Shown here: piece after piece, positions 7,586-13,969 of the stretch
How positions within the stretch are numbered: the first letter of the stretch is position 1
Layout of the letters: every line of letters starts with the position of its first letter
From: Pseudomonas veronii
GTDB lineage: Bacteria; Pseudomonadota; Gammaproteobacteria; Pseudomonadales; Pseudomonadaceae
Direction of reading: 5' to 3'
NCBI RefSeq assembly: GCF_001439695.1
Contig: NZ_JYLL01000049.1
Coordinates: forward strand, 1 to 34,150
DNA length: 34,150 nucleotides
Notes under the pieces: generated by a model
Told to the model about the DNA's origin: nothing
Databases searched by the model: none
The model's input: only the letters and a program-made list of their open reading frames with translations
Position numbers and translations under genes: made by a program

Positions 7586-8163
7586 TTGCTCTCCTTCCGT
7601 TGAAAGGGTTCTACCTACTCTCGTGTGAAGAGAGACCATGAGGACGTCTGCCCGCTTTCGCGTGAAGTGATGTTTCAACCTCTATCCAACCCATTACAGG
7701 ACGGCGTTCGCTTTTTCCTCGTTCCTTCGCCCGCACCGCCATGGGCAATTTTTACAAACGGCTTTCCCTGACGGGAGCGATACGGGATTTCCACGTTCCG
7801 CTTACTGAAGTGCGTCGGGTTAGGTGCCTGCTATCGACCGGGAGGCATGTGGGTCACGAATGCGTAGTAGAAAGACGCAGTTCCCACCTCCATTACCATT
7901 TTGGTTCGAGCGTGTAAGCCATTTCCGCTCGCTTAATTTAACGATCGTTGCGCAGATTCACGTGTGTTCACCATACCAACTATCTAGCACTTGTCCGGCC
8001 ATGGCTGCCAGAAGGGTACGCCTCTCACGATTGGTACCCCGCACCTTGCGGCGCCTCGTAACATTGTCGAAGGCGCTCTTGATTCAGCCTTCTAGATTCA
8101 CCCGGTGACACGGGTGGTTCCCACCAAGGGGGAACAACTTCATTAAGCGACTTCGTGTCGCAC

Positions 8164-9471
8164 CTCCGCCCAATTATTATCAATGGGAACCGCCCCGTCA
8201 TCGAGGTAGCGCGACAGCGCTGCCCAGCGTTTAAGGCTGTAATCGAGCGCTCTGCTGATGGCCGAACCTTCGGGCACAAGATCACGCTGCGCGTTCATCC
8301 AGGCATGCAGCCTATCCTTCACCGGTACGGCTTTTTCTTGCCGTATTCGGCGCCGTAAATCCGGCTCCAGGTCTCTGACTTCTCTTTCGATTTCGTACAA
8401 CAACTGGATATAGCGCAGGGCTTGCTCGGCGAGCGTGCTTTTATTCGTAGCGTGCAGTTCAAAGAACTTGCGCCGTGCATGGGCCATGCAGCCGATCTCG
8501 GTCACGCCGAGTTCAAAGCTGGCCTTGTAGCCGCCAAAATCGTCGCAGACCAACTTGCCATTCCAGTCCTGAAGGAAGTCGCGAGCATGCTCTCCGGCGC
8601 GACTGGGGCTGAAGTCATAAACCACCGCTGCCACATCCGAGAACTGGCTGGTAGCGTAGGACCACACATAGGAGCGGTGGGTTTTCTTTGTTCCCGGCAT
8701 GAGCATCTGCACCGGTGTTTCATCTGCGTGGATGATTTGTTGCCCAAGCACTACTTCGCGCAGCGCATCGACCAGCGGCTGCAACTGAACTCCGGTCACG
8801 CCAACCCATTGAGCCAAGGTTGAACGTGGAATCGCCAAGCCCGCTCGACCTAAGATCGATTCCTGACGGTAAAGCGGCAGATGGTCAGCAAACTTGGCGA
8901 TCATGACGTGTGCGAGCAGGCCCGAAGTCGGGATGCCCTTATCAATGACCTGCGGCGGAACCGGTGCCTGGATCAGCGTTTCGCAGTTATCGCAGACCCA
9001 CTTGCCACGGACATGGCGTTCGACGGTGAACACGCCGGGCGTGTAGTCCAGCTTCTCGCTAACGTCCTCACCGATGCGCTTCAGGGCGCAGCCGCATGGG
9101 CGGTGAGTGTTGTCCGGTTCGTGATGGATCAACGTTCGCGGAAATTCTGCCGGCAATGCCGTGCGCTTGGGCCTTAGCTTTTCCTCGGTCGCCTCTGGTG
9201 CTATTTGCAACGCCTGAAGCTCGGCCTCAATCGCCGCGATATCAGTATCGATCAGGTCATCTAGCAGGCTGGCCTGTTCAGGATTCATCTGCTCGCTGCG
9301 CTTGGCAAACTTCAAACGCTTGAGCTGGGCGATCTCGTGGGTCTGTTTCTCAATGACTGTTTGATCACGGTTGATTTTCTTGCCCATAGTGTCGACTTGC
9401 GAGAGCAACTGCGCTGCGAGGACGCGCAGTTGATTGGGAGACAGTTGGTCGAGATTGGGCGAAGAAGTCAT
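8164..9471 (-). CDS. tnpC: IS66 transposase TnpC, first exon (N-terminal 436 residues)
   Basis: This exon holds most of the DDE transposase. Order: an N-terminal Leu-rich coiled coil (about 5-60), a zinc-finger-like segment with CGC (126-128) and CDNC (160-163), and the catalytic core with D250 (HADETP), D310 or D311 (VCDDFGGYKA) and E436 (NNWAE). The Glu is the very last codon before the intron. If read through without splicing, translation adds only VRHEVA before a stop, giving a protein that lacks the C-terminal helix and is presumably inactive. The ATG at 9471 gives the family N-terminus. TnpC works together with the products of tnpA and tnpB, encoded just upstream. Confidence 0.9.
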
Positions 9472-9532
9472 ACGCCGGACTTTGCCAGAGCGGGCGTTTC
9501 GCGACGATAGACCGATAGGCTAATGGCTGCCG

Positions 9533-9868
9533 TTAAAGCAGTGTGATCGAGCCTCCAGAACCTGCGCGTTGCCATGGCAGCCCCAGCAACAACGTTTGAA
9601 GTTGCTCGGCATCCAGTTCCATCTCAGGACCATGGCGGATGCCAGGCCAGTGGAACTTGCCTTGGTTTAACCGGCGCGCCGCCAGCCATATTCCGAAGCC
9701 GTCATGCACCAGCACTTTCATGCGATTGGCGCGGCGGTTGGCGAACAGATAAGCGCAGTGCGGCTGCGCCGCACCGAACACCGCGATCACCTTGGCTAGC
9801 GCCGTTTCGGTGCCTGCGCGCATGGCCATCGGTTCGGTGGCGAGCCAGATGGAGTCGATGTGAATCAT
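9533..9868 (-). CDS. tnpB: IS66 accessory protein TnpB
   Basis: A 111-residue protein of the IS66 Orf2/TnpB family, needed for efficient IS66 transposition; its molecular role is not well defined. Recognisable blocks are CAYLFANRRANRMKVLVHDG followed by GIWLAARRLNQGKFHWP, the core of the family. Its ATG overlaps the tnpA stop (ATGA at 9868-9865), as is usual for coupled translation in these elements. The length is typical and the frame intact. Confidence 0.9.
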   Translation of the reverse strand: MIHIDSIWLATEPMAMRAGTETALAKVIAVFGAAQPHCAYLFANRRANRMKVLVHDGFGIWLAARRLNQGKFHWPGIRHGPEMELDAEQLQTLLLGLPWQRAGSGGSITLL

Positions 9869-10170
9869 CGCAGAATATCTCGAAGAAAAGTCGCGCAGGC
9901 GGCAGCACTTTCAGTGGGCCAGTCCACTTTGATGATGGCGCGCGGGTGCTGTATTTCAACGCAGATATTCGATGATGCTGGATGGGAGTTCGCCCCCGCA
10001 GGTGGGTGTGCCGGAATTTTCTGCGTTTGCAGCCGAATCCATTTGTGGACGAGGTTTGCGTTGAGGCTATGGCCGAGCGCGACGCTGGCAATCGAAGCGC
10101 CTGGTTGGGCGCACTCTTGAATGATCTGGGCTTTGAAGGATTTGGAATAGGAACGGCGTGTTGGCTGCAT
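9865..10170 (-). CDS. tnpA: IS66 accessory protein TnpA
   Basis: A 101-residue helix-turn-helix protein of the IS66 Orf1/TnpA family. It begins MQPTRRSYSKSFKAQIIQE, with the helix-turn-helix around residues 20-50 (ASIASVALGHSLNANLVHKW). I prefer the ATG at 10170; a GTG at 10206 in the same frame would add 12 residues. It is the first gene of the element and is followed by tnpB through an ATGA overlap. The N-terminal similarity to IS3-type helix-turn-helix proteins is normal for this family. Confidence 0.87.
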   Translation of the reverse strand: MQPTRRSYSKSFKAQIIQECAQPGASIASVALGHSLNANLVHKWIRLQTQKIPAHPPAGANSHPASSNICVEIQHPRAIIKVDWPTESAAACATFLRDILR

Positions 10171-10290
10171 GAAATACCCGCTTGAAAGGCTAGAATTGGT
10201 GTCCACTTAATTTAAATGCACACCATGTCTTCGCTTTGCAGAGCTGGGTAGATGACCTGGCCGGACGGTTACCCACTTTATTCTGACTCC

Positions 10291-10593
10291 GCAGATCATT
10301 ATCACGGGTTTTTAAGACTTTACTCCGCGCAGTGGGGCTACGGTATATGGCTTTACCCAACACCTTGCAACAGGCATTTCGACGGTGATGGCGGATTGGG
10401 CAAAAGCAGCCAGTGAGGGTGTTTTTTTGGCTATGCCGGCAGCTCTCAGATTACTTGCCTGCAGTTGATGGCCAAGAAAATCGCCGTGATTCAAAGCACG
10501 TCGGGAGATGTGCCAGATTCTGGTCTCGACTCGCTGAACCAAGATGGTGATTCAGTTGAAATGACACTTGCAAGGCAGCTCATTGCTTCATAG
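10291..10593 (+). pseudogene. SNF2-type helicase, decayed C-terminal fragment
   Basis: The 3' end of a helicase gene broken over at least two frames. One frame carries TLQQAFRR, a TGA stop, then WRIGQKQPVRVFF, which resembles SNF2 helicase motif VI (QxxxRxxRIGQ). The protein then continues in the next frame as GYAGSSQITCLQLMAKKIAV and ends at a TAG (10591-10593). An upstream piece in that same frame, QWGYGIWLY, suggests another frameshift before motif VI. A strong terminator follows. The remainder of the gene is missing to the left, where the IS66 element now lies, so insertion and decay are the likely cause. The left limit given is approximate. The helicase type is inferred from motif VI and memory of similar ICE-borne helicases. 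Confidence 0.6.
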
Positions 10594-10599
10594 TTTGAC

Positions 10600-10625
10600 G
10601 GCCACCTTCGGGTGGCCATTTTTTT
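10600..10625 (+). terminator. rho-independent terminator after the helicase remnant
   Basis: A perfect 7-bp stem, GGCCACC with GGTGGCC (10600-10606 and 10611-10617), with a TTCG tetraloop, followed by ATTTTTTT. It ends the (now dead) helicase gene and separates it from the conjugation genes that begin at 10753. Confidence 0.92.
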
Positions 10626-10752
10626 ATAACGATCCCAATTTACCAGCGGCCAACTCGACACTTCAAAAACCATGCGTCCTGGAAAACCTATTTCCTGATG
10701 CACCTAAGAGACTGGTTTGAGAGGGTGTATTCGCTTTTGCGCGAGGACGCCC

Positions 10753-11469
10753 ATGAACCTACCACGCCCTACTCGAACCACAGCGATACTCAGTCTGTGC
10801 CTTGCATTATTGGCAGGCATTCTGTGTTATGAGCATCATCAACTCTCCCAACTCCGCACCAGCTTGGCTGCGACTGCAGACAAAGAGTCGCTCGATGCGT
10901 TGTTGACGCGGCTTGGCAAAGTCGATGAGCGACTGGGCACGGTAGCCGGCAACCACCTGGTGACCAACGAGGACTTCCGAGCCGGGCAGCAGGCTTTATC
11001 GAATCGAATTGATGCCGCACAAGCGTATGCAAAGCAAGCGACGGAGTCAGCGCAAGAAATCTCTCAAAATGCTGCGTCTGCTGGTGAATTGCTAGTCCTC
11101 AAAGCCAGCGTCGAAACACTCGATAGCCGTCTTCAAGAACTCAGTCAGTCACGCATCAAACAAACCACTGCTGTGCCCCTCAAGCCCAAGCCTAAGCCCG
11201 TTGCCCGCCAACCAAAGCGGCCAAAACCGCCCGCTACCGCCACTGTCACACCGCAAACACCCCCTTTTACCGTTGTCGGTATCGAGTATCGCGGCGGTGA
11301 ACGCTTTTTGTCCGTAGCACCGCCTGGCAGCACGCAGTTGAATCAAATTTACCTTATCCGACCTGGTGACGCTGTGGCGGGCACCGCCTGGCGACTCAAC
11401 GCGCTGGACGGAAGATCCGCACGCTTTGACGTGGCCGGAACACCTCAAACCGTAACCGTCGCGCAATAG
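10753..11469 (+). CDS. membrane-anchored periplasmic protein of the conjugation module, function unknown
   Basis: A 238-residue protein. A hydrophobic segment near residues 12-28 looks like an uncleaved signal anchor. A predicted coiled coil follows (about 30-135), then a Pro/Lys-rich linker (KPKPKPVARQPKRPKPP) and a small C-terminal domain beginning FTVVGIEYRGGERFLSVAPP that reads like a beta-rich module. This build (anchor, coil, proline linker, small beta domain) is common in envelope-spanning secretion parts, but I do not recognise the family. I start at the ATG at 10753 because GCGAGGACGCCC precedes it; a TTG at 10717 would extend it by 12 residues. It is the first gene of the transfer block, 10 bp before the next gene. 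Confidence 0.7.
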   Translation: MNLPRPTRTTAILSLCLALLAGILCYEHHQLSQLRTSLAATADKESLDALLTRLGKVDERLGTVAGNHLVTNEDFRAGQQALSNRIDAAQAYAKQATESAQEISQNAASAGELLVLKASVETLDSRLQELSQSRIKQTTAVPLKPKPKPVARQPKRPKPPATATVTPQTPPFTVVGIEYRGGERFLSVAPPGSTQLNQIYLIRPGDAVAGTAWRLNALDGRSARFDVAGTPQTVTVAQ

Positions 11470-11479
11470 GACCTCCTTT

Positions 11480-12262
11480 ATGCACTCCCCTACCACTTCC
11501 TCGAAAACAATGAAGCCCAGGAACATTTTGGGTTTCATTGCAGGCTTGGCCACCTTCGCGTTTGCATACGGCTGTCATGCGGCTTCGGGGCAATCAACGT
11601 CGATCTCGAACACTCAGAACAGTGAAGTTCACAACTCTTCTCAAGGAGCAAGTCAGACAGAACTCGCCCGCGAGTGGGGATTGACCCCCCAAGAATGGTC
11701 CCGTTTTCAAACTGTGATGGAGGGTCCTCGCGGAATCTATTCGCCAGGCCTGGATCCTCTGACAGCACTTGGCATCGAAGCGAAGTCGGAGGAGGAGCGG
11801 CGACGCTATGCAGAGCTGCAGGTGCGAGCCGAGCGACAGCGTATCGATAAGGAACTGGCGTACCAAAGGGCCTATGACCAAGCCTTCGCACGTCTTTACC
11901 CCAATGAAAAAGTCATCCAACTATCGTCCAACCCTGCATCTGCTCCTGGCTCGGGAGCGTTAACTGCTGTGAAAGGCACTGGACGACTAGCCGTTTTTGT
12001 TCAAGACAGTTGCAACGCATGTATTGACCGCGTCAAAGACTTACAAAACCAGAAACAGTCCTTTGATCTGTACTTCGTTGGTAGTCAAGGTGATGACGAA
12101 ATAATTCGCCGCTGGGCCATCTTGGCTGGAGTCGAACCGGCCAGCGTGAGAAGCCGACAGATCACATTGAATCACGATGCCGGTCGATGGCTTGGCCTTG
12201 GACTCGGCGGTGAGCTGCCGGCCGTGGTACGCGAGGTGAATGGACAATGGCAGCGTCTGTAA
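11480..12262 (+). CDS. ICE protein of the PFL_4693 (TIGR03759) family
   Basis: A 260-residue exported protein. It has an N-terminal signal sequence (hydrophobic core about residues 16-30, ending near CHAAS), then the family block LAREWGLTPQEWSRF...GPRGIYSPGLDPLTALGIEA, a charged helical part and a C-terminal thioredoxin-like region with CNAC (VQDSCNACIDRVKDL). The family is found only in conjugative elements of this type; it likely acts in the periplasm during assembly of the mating channel, but its activity is unknown. An internal ATG at 11510 gives a more compact signal peptide and may be the true start. The end overlaps the next gene by 16 bp. Confidence 0.85.
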   Translation: MHSPTTSSKTMKPRNILGFIAGLATFAFAYGCHAASGQSTSISNTQNSEVHNSSQGASQTELAREWGLTPQEWSRFQTVMEGPRGIYSPGLDPLTALGIEAKSEEERRRYAELQVRAERQRIDKELAYQRAYDQAFARLYPNEKVIQLSSNPASAPGSGALTAVKGTGRLAVFVQDSCNACIDRVKDLQNQKQSFDLYFVGSQGDDEIIRRWAILAGVEPASVRSRQITLNHDAGRWLGLGLGGELPAVVREVNGQWQRL

Positions 12263-12804
12263 TTCGCGCGGCTTTAACGGGGGGGCTACTGCTCACCGCG
12301 GCATTTGCTAACGGTGCCGAGGTTCCGCCACCGGCCTATCAGTTGATTGCCCTGCCTGCCGGCGTTCCGTCCGAGGTGCTGTACTCCGTTGCACTGCAAG
12401 AGAGTGGCACCCGACTTCGCGGCCAGATCGTCCCCTGGCCCTGGACGTTGAATGTCGCCGGCGCCGGATATCGCTTTGCGACACGCAGCGATGCTTGCAG
12501 AGCGTTGATGATCGCCCTTCAGACCGCAGGCCCAAATAGAGTCGACGTCGGGCTTGGACAAACCAACATCGGTGCCAACGGCCACCGTTATAGCTATCCC
12601 TGCGAAGGGCTGGATCCGTACAAAAACCTCTCGGTTACGGCCCAGATCCTGGCTGAGCAAAAAGCCAAAGGAGGCGACTGGATCACCGCTGCTGGTCGGT
12701 ACCACCGCCCTGCCGGAGGCGAACCCGCTGCCCGATACCGACGAGCTTTTGCCAAACACCTCAGCCGGGTCACCGGTATCAACCTGATGGCGAATAATCC
12801 ATGA
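12247..12804 (+). CDS. lytic transglycosylase of the conjugation module
   Basis: A 185-residue exported enzyme that would open peptidoglycan so that the transfer channel can cross the wall. It has a signal peptide (about 1-23, cleavage after ANGA), the catalytic Glu in VALQESGTR (E52), then PWPWTLNVAG, VDVGLGQTNIGANG and a closing GRYHRPAGGEPAARYR, the SLT-domain pattern of PFGI-type elements. Length is normal for the VirB1-like family. It starts inside the preceding gene and its stop overlaps the next ATG (ATGA), which suggests tight coupling. Confidence 0.9.
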   Translation: MAASVIRAALTGGLLLTAAFANGAEVPPPAYQLIALPAGVPSEVLYSVALQESGTRLRGQIVPWPWTLNVAGAGYRFATRSDACRALMIALQTAGPNRVDVGLGQTNIGANGHRYSYPCEGLDPYKNLSVTAQILAEQKAKGGDWITAAGRYHRPAGGEPAARYRRAFAKHLSRVTGINLMANNP

Positions 12805-13304
12805 ATAGATTGCTGCATCTGCCTGTTTTGCTGTCTTTGGCCTCCCCCATGGCAGTGCATGCCACCTCGCTGATTGTTGTTGAAGACCGAGGGGGTGTTT
12901 CCGCTCTGCCCTACTACCAGTACTTGGCTCCAGAACCTACTGAGCAGTCAGCACAGTCAGAGAATATTGGTGTGCGTGGGCAAGGCTCGTTTCCAGTGCG
13001 CTCTGACCAACTGACACCCGGGCAGGTACAGGGCCGGGTAATCAATGCACCTGGCCTGCAACCATTGTTTCTTGTAGGCGACGATGAAAGCTCCAGAAAG
13101 TGGTTATCACAGCGCCGCGATCAGTTACAGCAACTGCAGGCAGTGGGCCTTGTGGTTAACGTGGCCAGCGCCGAGCGGTTTGCCGAAATCCAACGATGGG
13201 CAGGAAATCTACAGTTGGTCCCGGCTCCATCAAATGATCTGGCACAGCGCTTGGGAGTCCAGCATTACCCGCTGTTGATCACTGCCACAACGATCCAGCA
13301 GTAA
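12801..13304 (+). CDS. ICE protein of the PFL_4695 (TIGR03765) family
   Basis: A 167-residue exported protein with a signal peptide (about 1-21, ending AVHA) and the family features SLIVVEDRGGVSALPYYQYL near the N-terminus and PLFLVGDDESSRKWL around residues 90-104. The C-terminal part (LAQRLGVQHYPLLITATTIQQ) resembles the end of a thioredoxin-like fold. The family occurs next to traD in this element type and its role is not known. It overlaps the transglycosylase gene by 4 bp. Confidence 0.85.
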   Translation: MNRLLHLPVLLSLASPMAVHATSLIVVEDRGGVSALPYYQYLAPEPTEQSAQSENIGVRGQGSFPVRSDQLTPGQVQGRVINAPGLQPLFLVGDDESSRKWLSQRRDQLQQLQAVGLVVNVASAERFAEIQRWAGNLQLVPAPSNDLAQRLGVQHYPLLITATTIQQ

Positions 13305-13311
13305 CCAGGGT

Positions 13312-13596
13312 ATGGCCTCTCTTACGCACATCACCTTGGTCATCAAGCAACCAGATGACCCACGAGCAGGCCAACTGCTTTTTGAACAGGTCACCTATGT
13401 CGCCAAGCTCTATGGCGGCACCGTCATCGCCCGCGTACCTGGTGACGAGGTGGAGCTATGTCAGCGGCTAAAAGAACGACTGCCCGAGGCAGTTGAGCAA
13501 GCGAGGCAAGAGTTGGCCAATTCATCATCACGCATGAAAGGAGGATCCCGGCCCCATGAAGCTGACCAAGAAGCAACGCTGCGAGCTTCACGCTAA
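13312..13596 (+). CDS. 94-residue protein of unknown function
   Basis: A small soluble protein with no signal peptide or membrane segment. The first 80 residues (MASLTHITLVIKQPDDPRAG onward) look like a compact alpha/beta fold. The last 14 overlap the start of the HNH gene in another frame. It begins 8 bp after the preceding stop with only a weak ribosome-binding site (AGGGT), so coupling is likely. I do not recognise it. Its place between the PFL_4695-type gene and the HNH nuclease suggests it came with the latter. Confidence 0.6.
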   Translation: MASLTHITLVIKQPDDPRAGQLLFEQVTYVAKLYGGTVIARVPGDEVELCQRLKERLPEAVEQARQELANSSSRMKGGSRPHEADQEATLRASR

Positions 13597-13966
13597 ATTC
13601 GCGGGCCATTGCGCATACTGCGGTGTGCTGTTGGGTGACCGGTGGCATGCGGACCACATGGAAGCAGTATGGCGAGAACCAGAGAGGGTGGACGGCAAGT
13701 ACTCCGGTGCCATCATTTTGGGGCGGCCAGAGAACCACGCCATCAGCAACATGATGCCCGCGTGCGTGCCGTGTAATTTGAGCAAGGCAGCGATGCCACT
13801 AGAAGTCTGGCGAGAGCGCATTGCTGGACACGTCAACTCCCTTAACAGCTACCACCCCATATACCGCCTGGCCAAGTCCTATGGGCTGATCGCTGAGACA
13901 GGCAAGCCAGTCGTTTTCCATTTCGAAACAGTGGGGCCATTGTCCCCTTTCACTCATAGGAAGTGA
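13556..13966 (+). CDS. HNH endonuclease-family protein
   Basis: A 136-residue protein with a zinc-stabilised HNH fold: CAYC (C19, C22), WHADH (H31, H34, the catalytic His region), a conserved Asn-His (N60, H61) and CVPC (C70, C73). This order is typical of stand-alone HNH nucleases related to restriction and homing enzymes. A very strong ribosome-binding site (AAAGGAGG at 13538-13545) precedes the ATG. It lies 3 bp before traD, within the transfer operon. A nicking or DNA-processing role in transfer and a selfish or defensive role are both possible; nothing in the sequence decides. Confidence 0.85.
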   Translation: MKLTKKQRCELHAKFAGHCAYCGVLLGDRWHADHMEAVWREPERVDGKYSGAIILGRPENHAISNMMPACVPCNLSKAAMPLEVWRERIAGHVNSLNSYHPIYRLAKSYGLIAETGKPVVFHFETVGPLSPFTHRK

Positions 13967-13969
13967 TCC

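Larger units (their letters stand above)
5817..8163 (-). mobile_element. group II intron inserted in tnpC
   Basis: A 2347-bp intron on the minus strand. The 5' end reads GTGCGAC (from 8163), matching the GUGYG consensus. The 3' end reads CTACCCGAC (ending 5817), matching the AY rule. Near the 3' end lie a domain V hairpin (5858-5891) and a domain VI stem with a candidate branch-point A. The intron encodes one reverse transcriptase/maturase. The exon junction is phase 0, between GAG and AAC of tnpC, so splicing restores TnpC exactly. The 5' part (about 7679-8163) should fold as domains I to III; I did not model it. Domain V and the protein type suggest a chloroplast-like (CL) class bacterial intron, but this is not certain. 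Confidence 0.92.
5561..10240 (-). mobile_element. IS66-family insertion sequence carrying a group II intron
   Basis: It contains the full IS66 gene set tnpA-tnpB-tnpC in order on the minus strand, with tnpC interrupted by an intron. Candidate imperfect terminal repeats are TGCCAGGGAAGACAT (5561-5575) and, inverted, ATGTCTTCGCTTTGCA (10225-10240). They share the ATGTCTTC core but diverge outward, so the exact ends are uncertain. No clean 8-bp target duplication is visible; GTAGATG at 5556-5562 and at 10248-10254 is a possible remnant. Without the intron the element would be about 2.3 kb, normal for IS66. It sits between the permease gene and a decayed helicase gene. Confidence 0.75.

Noticed and set aside
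8143..8163. A complete 442-residue TnpC with its natural stop at 8143
   Set aside because: The last six codons are intron sequence starting GTGCG; the true C-terminus lies at 5598-5816.
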